The notes under the pieces: generated by a model
Databases searched by the model: none
The model's input: only the letters and a program-made list of their open reading frames with translations
Told to the model about the DNA's origin: nothing
Shown here: piece after piece, positions 36,180-44,037 of the stretch
Layout of the letters: the number at the start of each line of letters is the position of its first letter
Numbering within the stretch: position 1 is the first letter of the stretch
From: Microbacterium kyungheense
GTDB lineage: Bacteria; Actinomycetota; Actinomycetes; Actinomycetales; Microbacteriaceae
Length of the DNA stretch: 64,000 nt
Assembly: GCF_006783905.1 (NCBI RefSeq)
Contig: NZ_VFPE01000001.1
Coordinates: 372,001-436,000, forward strand
Direction: 5' to 3'
Position numbers and translations under genes: made by a program

Positions 36180-37181
36180 TCATCCCGCGACGGCGTCCCT
36201 CGTGAGCTCGATCGCGGCCTCGGGCCACCACTGCCCGGCCGGAGGGCCGCCGTTGCACTCGCCGTCGCTCTCGCCCGGGGGTTTGACCCACAGGTTGGTG
36301 TCGACGACGGGGTCGCCGAGCGCTCCGCCGGGCTCTCCGACGCGGCGCCCGGGGGGATTGCACCATTCGCCGTCCGACCCCGCGCCGTTGCGCGAGGTGT
36401 CGATGATGGCGTGCAGTCCGTCCAGTCGTGCCGCGACATCGTGGGCGTACGCGACTTCGTCGGCGGTCGGCATGAAGTTCGACACGTTGGTGACGAACCC
36501 GCGGATGCCGCCGCCGCCGTCCGCCCGTGACGCCCGGTCGACCTGACGGATCAGCGCCGCCATCCGCTCGGCGGGCAGCCAGTCCGAATGCCCGCCGTCG
36601 ACATAGATCCACGTGCGCTCCGCTGCGAGTGCCTGCACCGCGGCGGCGAGCTGGTCGATGCGCTCCGCCTCGTTCCCGCACTCGGGGGCGAGCGCCAGGC
36701 TGTCGGGCTCCAGCAGCACGATCGGCGAGGTGTCGGCGGCATCCCGCAGCGCCTCGCCGATCGCGCGGGTCCAGTCGGCGTAGTCGTCGGGATCGAGACC
36801 GCCGGCCGAATGCCCGCCGCAGTCGCGTCCCGGCAGGCCGTAGACGACCACGGCGACGCGGGCGGACTGCGCGCGCGCCTCGTCGGCGAGCTGTGCGATG
36901 CGCTCGCCGACGGCATCGATGGGGTCGGCCTCGGGGGTGAGCCACACCGCGGTCGGCTGCGCGCTGAGGTACTGCGCCGCGGCGAGCTCGGGGCTGCCGT
37001 CGGGGGCGCGTTCGGCCGCGACGCTCGCCGTGGACTGCTCCGACGCGACCACGACGGTGCCGCGGCCCGGCGGATGCGGCGCCTGCGCGGTGGTCACGAG
37101 CACGACGGTCAGCACGACGGCCGCGACGACGACGAACCCGGCCACGGCCAGGAGCACCGCCGTTCGTCGTGAGAGGGCCAC
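36180..37181 (-). CDS. Glycoside hydrolase family 6 (cellulase-like), membrane-anchored
   Basis: The 333-residue protein begins MALSRRTAVLLAVAGFV, with one hydrophobic signal or anchor segment. It shows the GH6 motifs in order: VVVYGLPGRDCGG, IVLLEPDSLAL (catalytic Asp), IYVDGGHSDW, GFVTNVSNF, IIDTSRNGAG and DTNLWVKPPGESDGEC. GH6 enzymes cleave beta-1,4-glucan with inversion. GTG 37181 is inferred from the signal segment; a -10-like TAGAGT stands 8 bases upstream, suggesting a leaderless mRNA. It is next to the response regulator gene. Confidence 0.92.
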   Translation of the reverse strand: MALSRRTAVLLAVAGFVVVAAVVLTVVLVTTAQAPHPPGRGTVVVASEQSTASVAAERAPDGSPELAAAQYLSAQPTAVWLTPEADPIDAVGERIAQLADEARAQSARVAVVVYGLPGRDCGGHSAGGLDPDDYADWTRAIGEALRDAADTSPIVLLEPDSLALAPECGNEAERIDQLAAAVQALAAERTWIYVDGGHSDWLPAERMAALIRQVDRASRADGGGGIRGFVTNVSNFMPTADEVAYAHDVAARLDGLHAIIDTSRNGAGSDGEWCNPPGRRVGEPGGALGDPVVDTNLWVKPPGESDGECNGGPPAGQWWPEAAIELTRDAVAG

Positions 37182-37210
37182 GCAGCCGACTCTACGAGAG
37201 CGGCTGAGCC

Positions 37211-37672
37211 TCAGGCCGTGCGCGGTCGCGTGGCGCCGAGACGAGTGGAGGTCGTACGCCGGGTGGAGGTGCGCGCCGTGCGTCCGCGCGCACCGGCGCG
37301 ACCGGCCTGCGAGCCGATCAGCTCCAGCAGGGCTGCGGCCAGCGGGCTCGCCGAGGATGCCTCGACCTCGAACGCGTCGGCGACCACCGTCGCGGCGCGC
37401 TCGAACTCCCGGGCGGCGTCGAGCGCGGCGCGTCGGTCGGCGACCACGCGGGCCGCGGCGGCGTACTCGCCGCGCAGACGGGCGCGCTCGACCTCGTCGA
37501 CGCCGGCGCGGCGCGCGGTGCGCTCCAGCGCCTCGCCCGCACGTGCGCGCACGGCCACGGCGAGGCGCAGCGCGCGCTCGGCCGCCTCGCGCGACGTGCG
37601 GCTCGCGCCGACCGCGTCCGCGAGATCGGTGCGGACGTCGCTCACGGATGACGTGGCGGATGCTGCAGACAT
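37211..37672 (-). CDS. Helical hypothetical protein
   Basis: A 153-residue protein, mostly Ala/Arg/Glu-rich and probably alpha-helical or coiled-coil (residues 10-110), with an Arg/Thr-rich tail (TRRTTSTRLGATRPRTA). I do not recognise a family. The start is well defined by GGAGG seven bases before ATG 37672. It lies just upstream of the GH6 gene on the same strand, 29 bases apart. Confidence 0.6.
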   Translation of the reverse strand: MSAASATSSVSDVRTDLADAVGASRTSREAAERALRLAVAVRARAGEALERTARRAGVDEVERARLRGEYAAAARVVADRRAALDAAREFERAATVVADAFEVEASSASPLAAALLELIGSQAGRAGARGRTARTSTRRTTSTRLGATRPRTA

Positions 37673-37807
37673 GGGGGTCCTCCAGGTTCGGGTTGACGAA
37701 TACCAAGAGGCGCGGCATCCACTTTTCGTACATTCCGCTGTGAGGTCAGGATGCAGACGCCGAGAGGACACCCGCCGGACAGGCCTTCGGCATAGGCTTG
37801 CCACGAC

Positions 37808-38527
37808 ATGAAGGTCATCTCGTACAACCTGCGCAAGCACCGCGCGGCGGGGGAGCTCGTCCACCTCGTCGAGCGCTACGGAGCGGACGCCCTGTGCCTG
37901 CAGGAAGCCGACACCACCGACATCCCCGACGAGATCGCGGGACTGCGCCTGGCCGACTCCACGCAGCGCAACCGTCTCGGACTCGCCGTCTATTACCGCG
38001 AGAACACGTATCGCGCCGTCGATGTGCGCGCGCTCGCGCTGAAGAAGTCGCTGCACGACCGCGTGCTGAAGCCGGCCGAGGAGCGCCTGCTCGGTGTGCG
38101 GCTGCACGACATCGACGAGAACCACGATGTCATCGTCGCGTCGTTCCACGCGGCCCCGCTCACCGCGCTCAACTCGCTGCGGCGGCACCAGATCCGCACG
38201 GCGCTCGCCGAGCTGCAGCAGCTGGGCGAGGGCGTGCCGGCGATCATGGTCGGCGACTACAACTACCCCGTGTTCAAGGAGCGCCTCGGTCAGCATGTGC
38301 GCGACCAGGGGTACGAGCTGAACCTCAGCGACTCGCGCACCTACACGCGGTACCGCTTCTTCCGCGGCCACTACGACTTCGCGACGTCGGTCGGCTTCGA
38401 GATCGACCGCGTCCGCACGCTGCCGCAGGGTCTCAGTGACCACCTTCCGATCCTCGTGACCGCACGGCCCGCCGCCGGCGTGCGGCGGACGGTAGAGATC
38501 GCCGAAGCCGAGACCGGCGCCGCGTGA
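37808..38527 (+). CDS. Endonuclease/exonuclease/phosphatase family protein
   Basis: The 239-residue protein has the EEP fold signature: MKVISYNLRKHR at the N-terminus, CLQEAD with the metal-binding Glu, MVGDYNYP (catalytic Asp/Asn) and SDHLPI (Asp-His). Family members are Mg-dependent nucleases or phosphodiesterases, and the substrate cannot be told from the sequence. It has no signal peptide and is probably cytoplasmic. It stands alone between oppositely oriented genes. Confidence 0.85.
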   Translation: MKVISYNLRKHRAAGELVHLVERYGADALCLQEADTTDIPDEIAGLRLADSTQRNRLGLAVYYRENTYRAVDVRALALKKSLHDRVLKPAEERLLGVRLHDIDENHDVIVASFHAAPLTALNSLRRHQIRTALAELQQLGEGVPAIMVGDYNYPVFKERLGQHVRDQGYELNLSDSRTYTRYRFFRGHYDFATSVGFEIDRVRTLPQGLSDHLPILVTARPAAGVRRTVEIAEAETGAA

Positions 38528-38537
38528 GGTCGGCGCG

Positions 38538-39389
38538 TCAGCCGGCGATGATCGACGGGTCGGGGTCGGGCCACTTCTCGATGCCCTGAACGACCCAGAA
38601 CGCGAAGAACAGCACCAGGGCCGCCGTCTCGACGATGAGGACGATCGGGATGCCGGCGGTCCCGGTCTGCGGAAGCAGGATCGCGTAGGCCACGAGCAGC
38701 ACGACGAGCCCTATCGCGATCGCCAGGTAGAGGACGCGGAAGATCGGGGACGGCGCCGGCCCCCGCCGCGGGAAGGCGTTGCTCACGGCGGCCGCGGCGA
38801 ACAGCCCGAAGAACGCGGTCGTCGCCACGACGTGCCCGTACTGCAGGAACGCCTCGCGCACGAAGCCCCACGTCAGCGCCACGACCGCGAGCACGACGAC
38901 CGCGATGAGCAGCGACGGCCAGACTGCGGTCAGCGACACCTGGCGCAGCGCCGCCAGCAGCAGGGCGACGAGCACGACGAGGCCGCCGATCACGAGGTAC
39001 ACGAAGACGCCGTTCGCGACGTCGGGCTCGTACTGCGGCGGGAAGCAGCGCGTGGTGTCGGGGCACGCCACCGGCACGCCGGGCACGGCGTCGGGCGCGA
39101 GCGTCGTCGGCACGAACGCGATGAGCGGGGCGAACAGCGCGGCGGCGTCGAACAGCGCGCGTTCGACGCCACGCCCCGACAGCGCGAGGAGGGCGAGGGA
39201 CACCGCGACCAGGGCGCCCACGAAGACGTCGCGTGCGGGCGTGTAGAAGTAGTCGCTGATCGACGTCAGCCAGCCGTAGCTCGTCGCCGCCTGGGCGACG
39301 GCGAGCAGGATCGCGACGACCGTTCCCGCGACGCCGATGCGCAGGTACCGGTAGGTGCGTTCCAGCGTCGTCGAGGGGGAGTGCGACAT
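38538..39389 (-). CDS. Multi-pass membrane protein
   Basis: A 283-residue protein with about seven or eight hydrophobic helices (VAGTVVAILLAVAQAATSYG, VFVYLVIGGLVVLVALLLAA, IPIVLIVETAALVLFFAFWV). An external loop contains two Cys residues (ACPDTTRCFPP). I do not recognise a named family. ATG 39389 is taken as start; a GTG nine bases upstream is possible. It converges with the EEP gene with 10 bases between. Confidence 0.7.
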   Translation of the reverse strand: MSHSPSTTLERTYRYLRIGVAGTVVAILLAVAQAATSYGWLTSISDYFYTPARDVFVGALVAVSLALLALSGRGVERALFDAAALFAPLIAFVPTTLAPDAVPGVPVACPDTTRCFPPQYEPDVANGVFVYLVIGGLVVLVALLLAALRQVSLTAVWPSLLIAVVVLAVVALTWGFVREAFLQYGHVVATTAFFGLFAAAAVSNAFPRRGPAPSPIFRVLYLAIAIGLVVLLVAYAILLPQTGTAGIPIVLIVETAALVLFFAFWVVQGIEKWPDPDPSIIAG

Positions 39390-39504
39390 GCCCGCCACGA
39401 TAGTGCCGCCGTGCGACAGGACCCGCGACCCGCGACGTGCGCGTCGCGACGCGTCAACGCGGTCGGCGGCGCGGAGCTCAGGGCTCGTCCGCGACGCGCT
39501 GATG

Positions 39505-39897
39505 TCAGACGGCGCGAGCGGCGACGACGAGCTTCTCGGCGGCGCTGCGTGCCGTCGTCACGCGCTGCGCTGAAACGGGGTTTGCGCCATAGCCGGCTGC
39601 CGACTTCATACCCACCAGGCGCGCGAGCGACGGTGCCAGTGACGCGTCCCCCTTCTGGAGCAGCGTGATCGCCTCGTTGTGGTTCGCGGAGTTGGAATAC
39701 TCGCCCAGCTTCGCGCAGCAGATCACGTCTGCCGCAGCGATGCCGGCGTGCACGTACAGTGTGACGACGCTGTTCGGACTGGCCTCGCCCAGTTCGCGTA
39801 GGTCTTCGGCATCCTGCCAGAACCCCTCAGCTTGCTGCATTCGTCCGGCACGTTCGGTGGGCGAGCAGTCCTTCGTCCGCTGGTTCTTCGGAGTCAC
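39505..39897 (-). CDS. HEPN-domain-like protein, putative toxin of a HEPN/MNT pair
   Basis: The 130-residue helical protein resembles the actinobacterial SAV_6107-like HEPN group (FWQDAEDLRELGEASPNS, LYVHAGIAAADVICCAKLGE, SANHNEAITLLQ). HEPN proteins are often RNases, but the classic Rx4-6H motif is not evident here. The start overlaps the upstream nucleotidyltransferase gene by 4 bases, and the pair layout is that of a type VII HEPN/MNT toxin-antitoxin system. The role as toxin is inferred. Confidence 0.7.
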   Translation of the reverse strand: MTPKNQRTKDCSPTERAGRMQQAEGFWQDAEDLRELGEASPNSVVTLYVHAGIAAADVICCAKLGEYSNSANHNEAITLLQKGDASLAPSLARLVGMKSAAGYGANPVSAQRVTTARSAAEKLVVAARAV

Positions 39898-40517
39898 CGG
39901 CTCCCCTTCTTTCTGAGCGTTCGTCGAAGCCAGTCGGCGTCGTCGGTGAAGGCGATGCCGTCGGCGAGCACACTGCGCAGCAGTGGCTCTGTCGCCGCAT
40001 CGGTGATCTCTTCGGTGGCGAAGTCGATGATGCGAGCATCGTTGCCGGTCCAGGTACTCGCGGCCCGCGTGAGGTCGGCGAGGCCGCGAGCCCAGACGTC
40101 GTCCTCGGCATCGTCAGGGCGCACGAGGATGATGTCGAGATCGCTGTCCGGCCGCATCTCGCCGCGGGCAGCCGACCCGAACAGCGCCCCGAACACGGGC
40201 GGGTGCGGCCACGCGCCGACGTGCCGTCGTAGCCTCTCGAGGAAAGCGCTCTTGAGATCGGCAAGCTCTCGGACCGCCGGCGCGGCGAGGTGGTCGTCGT
40301 TCAGCCGGTAGGCGGCTACGCGCCCGATGCTCAGCCGTTCGACGATGCCCTGCGTCGTCAGTCGTTCGACGGAGCGGCGGATGCCGGGGATGGAACGATC
40401 GGGAATTAGCTCATGCAGTCGCGGCACGCTGAACTCGGCGTGGGTGGAGCCGAGCACGCGCAGCACGTCGCCGTCGACCCCCGAGGTGACGACCGCGAGC
40501 GGTCGCTGAAGCTCCAT
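39894..40517 (-). CDS. Winged-helix / minimal nucleotidyltransferase (MNT) antitoxin-like protein
   Basis: The 207-residue protein has an N-terminal winged-helix domain (about 5-80, SVPRLHELIPDRSIPGIRRS) and a nucleotidyltransferase domain with GSAARGEMRPDSDLDIILV (about residues 112-130), the GSX...DxD active site. In HEPN/MNT modules the MNT protein neutralises the HEPN toxin by AMPylation. Here it is fused to a DNA-binding domain, suggesting autoregulation. The ATG follows a TACAAT -10-like box by 7 bases (near-leaderless), inside an AT-rich operator-like region. Confidence 0.8.
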   Translation of the reverse strand: MELQRPLAVVTSGVDGDVLRVLGSTHAEFSVPRLHELIPDRSIPGIRRSVERLTTQGIVERLSIGRVAAYRLNDDHLAAPAVRELADLKSAFLERLRRHVGAWPHPPVFGALFGSAARGEMRPDSDLDIILVRPDDAEDDVWARGLADLTRAASTWTGNDARIIDFATEEITDAATEPLLRSVLADGIAFTDDADWLRRTLRKKGSR

Positions 40518-40572
40518 AGAAAGAATTGTATCTCAGAAGAAGATATTCCTTCTTGAAAGAAGTAATTCTTTC
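40518..40572 (-). promoter_or_regulatory. AT-rich promoter/operator of the MNT-HEPN pair
   Basis: This is a strikingly AT-rich patch in otherwise GC-rich DNA. The outer inverted repeat AGAAAGAATT (40519-40528)/AATTCTTTCT (40563-40572) encloses an inner near-palindrome around AAGAAGATATTCCTTCTT. On the minus strand, TACAAT lies just before the start codon of the wHTH-MNT gene. It is the likely operator of that protein. Confidence 0.6.
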
Positions 40573-40603
40573 TACGACCAGATGGTCGTCGCGTCGCGAC
40601 GCG

Positions 40604-41158
40604 TCAGCGCAGGTCGCGACGGCGGCGGACGACGGCGACGACGCCGAGGGCTGCTCCCGCCACGACGAGCGCGCCACCCGCGACCCACAGCCAGGTCAGC
40701 GCCGCGCTGTCGAGGCCCGTGGTGGGAAGGCTGCCGTCTGCCGACGTCACCGTGACCGCGGCCGTGCCGCCGGCCGATGTCGGCGAGACGGCGGCGATGT
40801 TGTACGTGCCGCGCGCGTCGGAGGGGAGCGTGATGTCGATGCTCGCGAGCGATCCGTCTGCCGTGGAGGTCGCATCGGCGCTCGCCGTGGCGATCGCGGT
40901 GCGCACGAAGCCGATCTCAGCAGCCGCCCCGTTCTCGCCGGTGACGGTGATCGTCACCTGCTCGTTGGGCGAGAAGGTCTCTGCCGCGCACGAGAACGCG
41001 ACGGTTCCGCCGGGAGTCGTCGTGGTCGGATCGACGACGCAGGACCCTGTCGGCGGATAGATCGTGGCGGCGTGAGCCGCGGGCGCCGCGAGGGCTGCCG
41101 CGCCGGCGATGACGGTGGCGACGAGAACTCGGATGGATGCTCGCATGCTCCCCGTCAT
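40604..41158 (-). CDS. LPxTG cell-wall-anchored protein
   Basis: The 184-residue exported protein has a signal peptide (VLVATVIAGAAALAAPAAHA), a single Ig-like or invasin-like domain (about 45-140) and a sorting signal LPTTG followed by a hydrophobic helix and RRRRDLR. It is anchored to peptidoglycan by a sortase. It overlaps the stop of the DUF4012 gene by 4 bases (ATGA), so the two are co-translated. A second protein of the same design is at 60488-61015. Confidence 0.88.
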   Translation of the reverse strand: MTGSMRASIRVLVATVIAGAAALAAPAAHAATIYPPTGSCVVDPTTTTPGGTVAFSCAAETFSPNEQVTITVTGENGAAAEIGFVRTAIATASADATSTADGSLASIDITLPSDARGTYNIAAVSPTSAGGTAAVTVTSADGSLPTTGLDSAALTWLWVAGGALVVAGAALGVVAVVRRRRDLR

Positions 41159-42951
41159 TGTAGGGGCGCCCCGCAGGTGGCGGCAATGGCCGTGGGCGGC
41201 GTCAGTGTGGGGGTCTCGACGGCGTCGATCACCGCCGCGCCAGGCACGACGGGGTGCGCCGTCACCACGGCCGAGGCCGACTGGCCGGGGCCGAGGTCGA
41301 CGGTGAAGCTGACGACACGGCGACCGTCGTGCACGCCGCCGCCGAAGCCGCCGCCGGTGCTCAGCTGCGCGTCGGCGAGTTCCCACCCCTCGGGGATGTA
41401 GACGTACCCGACCGTGCGGGTGGTCCCGGGTGCGACCCCGTACCTCCCACCGCCTGTGATGTACGACGGCAGGCTCGCGGCGTCGGCGGGCGCGTTGTTG
41501 GCGATCGTGGCGGTGACCGTCGCGGTGCCGCCGGCATCCCCCGCGGCGTCGACGGTGCACTCGGTCCACGCCACGTCGGTGGTGAGGGTCTGGTAGAAGC
41601 TCATCTTCGAGCCCGTGCCGTCGTCGACGTATACGCCGAATCGAGCGGTGTCGTCGTCGGTCACGGGGAGCGGGCCCGAGAGCGTGGTGTCGTTGAGCAG
41701 CGCCTGGTCGTCTTCGTGGGCGCTCCACAGCAGCAGGCGATTCTCGTCACCCGCCCGCCCGAGGGCGGTGACGAACTTCGCCGGGTCCACGTCTCCTGCG
41801 GCGAGGGCCTCGAAGACGGCGGCGGCCGCCGCGGCGAAGAAGGCGTCCTGGTCGGCGGGGCGCTGATAGCGCTGGTAGACCTCGTTCAGCAGCAGCGGCA
41901 CCGCGTTCTCGGACGTCAGGGTGTCGCCACCCGGCAGGGCGACGGGGCCGGTCGCCTCGAGGATGTACGACAGGGCGACCGGATCGAGCGCGATGACGCC
42001 GTCGACCTGCTGGCCGCCGTGCTGGCGCGCCCACATCTCGCGCGCGAGCGACCCCGACACCGTGAAGTCGGGCACCTGGGTGACGTTCTGGATCCACTTG
42101 CCCGGGCGCTGCCCGTAGATGGCCTCGATCTCGTCGCCCAGGGGAAGCACCGACTCCGGGTACTCCGGGAAGTCCGACGAGGACTCCTGGGCCGCCAGCG
42201 AGATCGTGCCGCCGTCGGTGTGGATGAGCGCCATGGCGCCCGGGATGCCGCCCAGCGAGCGCCATTCGGCGTTGTTCTGGAAGAGCACGAGGTAGTCGCG
42301 AGGCCCCTCCGCCCCGAGCATGGCCGGGAGCAGGGCGGTGGCGTTGGCCAGTGCTTCGGTGGCCGCTCCCGCCTCGGTGAGCAGCTGGTCGACCTCGTCG
42401 ACCGCGTCGCGCACGGGCGACAGGAGCGCTGCGTCGTCGACGGCCGAGATCGAGGACTCCGCCGACGCCACGCCCTCGGCGGCCGAGGCGGCGGCCGGGC
42501 TCAGCTGCGCGAAGGTGTCGACGTCGATGCGACCGCCCTGGGGGCGCAGCGCATCGACCTGGAACGTCGAGGCGACCTCGGAGAGGGGCGTGAGCGCGGT
42601 GCCCGCGACATCGTCGAGGGATGCCGCCACCGCCGACACTGCGGCCAGCTGCGGGCCGACCCACGGAAGCCCGGCGGCGAGGCTCCAGATCGGGTCCGAG
42701 GTGAGGGCGCGGGCGGCCCCGGTGTCTTCGGAGAGGGCGTCGATGGCCGTCGCTGCGGCAGCCGGGTCGGACAGGCTCGCGCGGACGTCCGTGGCGGACG
42801 CCTGCGCGTCGCGCAGATGGCCGTAGGCCAGCACGCCGCGGATCCCGACCCATGCGGCGGCGATCACCGTCGCGACCAGAAGGGCCGCGAGCACCCAGGC
42901 GAACACGCGCCCGGCGATGCGGGCGGAGCGTGGCAGCACCGAGTCGGTCAC
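41155..42951 (-). CDS. DUF4012 domain protein, membrane-anchored
   Basis: The 598-residue protein has one N-terminal transmembrane helix (about 10-38, AGRVFAWVLAALLVATVIAA), a helical region (40-210) and the DUF4012 domain (YLVLFQNNAEWRSLGGIPGA, GVIALDPVALSYILEATGPV). DUF4012 proteins are frequent in actinobacterial surface-polysaccharide loci; their function is unknown. The domain lies outside the membrane. GTG 42951 is the only sensible start. The next gene encodes an LPxTG protein and is coupled to it. Confidence 0.88.
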   Translation of the reverse strand: MTDSVLPRSARIAGRVFAWVLAALLVATVIAAAWVGIRGVLAYGHLRDAQASATDVRASLSDPAAAATAIDALSEDTGAARALTSDPIWSLAAGLPWVGPQLAAVSAVAASLDDVAGTALTPLSEVASTFQVDALRPQGGRIDVDTFAQLSPAAASAAEGVASAESSISAVDDAALLSPVRDAVDEVDQLLTEAGAATEALANATALLPAMLGAEGPRDYLVLFQNNAEWRSLGGIPGAMALIHTDGGTISLAAQESSSDFPEYPESVLPLGDEIEAIYGQRPGKWIQNVTQVPDFTVSGSLAREMWARQHGGQQVDGVIALDPVALSYILEATGPVALPGGDTLTSENAVPLLLNEVYQRYQRPADQDAFFAAAAAAVFEALAAGDVDPAKFVTALGRAGDENRLLLWSAHEDDQALLNDTTLSGPLPVTDDDTARFGVYVDDGTGSKMSFYQTLTTDVAWTECTVDAAGDAGGTATVTATIANNAPADAASLPSYITGGGRYGVAPGTTRTVGYVYIPEGWELADAQLSTGGGFGGGVHDGRRVVSFTVDLGPGQSASAVVTAHPVVPGAAVIDAVETPTLTPPTAIAATCGAPLQ

Positions 42952-43128
42952 CGGACCACCATACGATGACCGACCCGTTCGTGGTCATGAGAAAGCGGCC
43001 GTGACGGCCGAGAATCGCGCGTGGATGCCGCATCCTCTGCCGTCTCGCGGGCCTGGGCCGCGGCGGTCGCGGCCGGTAGACTCGGCGCATCGCGGGGTTC
43101 CTTGCAGGGCGGACGGATGGGGGCCGGC

Positions 43129-43572
43129 ATGACCATCACGCGTACGCCGGTCGCTCGTGCGACGGCGCTGGATGCGCGGGCGGGCATGCGGCACGGCATC
43201 CCGATCCTCCTCTGCTACCTGACGGCACTCGCGTTCATCGCGTTCTGGCCCGTCCCGGTCGATCGGGGCGCTTCGGGGCTGCTGCGGGCGATCTCACGCG
43301 CGGTGCCGCTGCTCACATACGACGTCATCGAGTCGCTCGCGAACGTGGCGATGTTCGTGCCGTTCGGGGTGCTGCTGGCCCTGGTGCTCCCGGCGCGGCG
43401 GGCGTGGGTCGTTCCGATCGCGCTGGCGGCATCGCTGGCGATGGAAGCGGGCCAGGCGCTCTTTCTGCCGGCGCGGACGTCGAGCGTCGCCGACGTCGTC
43501 GCGAACGTCGGCGGCGCGGCGATCGGCCTCGCCGTCGTGTGGATCATCGAGCAGCGAGGGCCATCGCGCTGA
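43129..43572 (+). CDS. VanZ-like membrane protein
   Basis: The 147-residue protein has about four helices and the VanZ-type pattern ESLANVAMFVPFGVLLALVL, then EAGQALFLPARTSSVADVV. VanZ in enterococci gives low-level teicoplanin resistance; in actinobacteria such proteins are common and uncharacterised. ATG 43129 is preferred for the GGGGG six bases upstream, and ATG 43117 is also in frame. A -10-like TAGACT stands at 43077-43082. Confidence 0.82.
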   Translation: MTITRTPVARATALDARAGMRHGIPILLCYLTALAFIAFWPVPVDRGASGLLRAISRAVPLLTYDVIESLANVAMFVPFGVLLALVLPARRAWVVPIALAASLAMEAGQALFLPARTSSVADVVANVGGAAIGLAVVWIIEQRGPSR

Positions 43573-43587
43573 CGTCGCGCCTGACCG

Positions 43588-43950
43588 TCAGGAGCCGAAG
43601 TAGGCGCGCGCCTGGCGCGTGTACAGCAGGATCAGGCCGATGATCGGCAGCAGGGCTCCCCAGATCGCCGACCACAGGCTCTCGCCGGCGAACACGCTGA
43701 GCAGCTCGAGCACGATCGTGACGACGAACACGATGGCCGCGATGGTGCGGGCGGTCGGGTTGCCGCGCCACAGGCCGACGCCCACGACGAGGGTGATGAT
43801 GCCGATGAGCAGGCTGATCCAGGCGAGGATCGCGGGCCACGTGATGAAGAGGCCGCCGATGATCCCGAAGATCGATCCGACGATCTGGAAGAAGCCCGAC
43901 AGCCACGCGATGATCGCGACGATGGTGACGCCGAGAGGGCGATTGGTCAT
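43588..43950 (-). CDS. Small four-helix membrane protein
   Basis: A 120-residue protein consisting almost only of four hydrophobic helices (GVTIVAIIAWLSGFFQIVGS, AARTI-like loop, TIAAIVFVVTIVLELLSVFA). Similar proteins are widespread in Microbacteriaceae without known role. AAGGAGG seven bases before ATG 43950 fixes the start. It converges with the VanZ-like gene, 15 bases between stops. Confidence 0.75.
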   Translation of the reverse strand: MTNRPLGVTIVAIIAWLSGFFQIVGSIFGIIGGLFITWPAILAWISLLIGIITLVVGVGLWRGNPTARTIAAIVFVVTIVLELLSVFAGESLWSAIWGALLPIIGLILLYTRQARAYFGS

Positions 43951-44037
43951 GGGTCCTCCTTGAGTGGATGCGGCACACGAACTGGGCAGCAGGCTATCGG
44001 TCGGCGGCGACCGGGGCGAGAGTCGCGTCGGGCCGGT

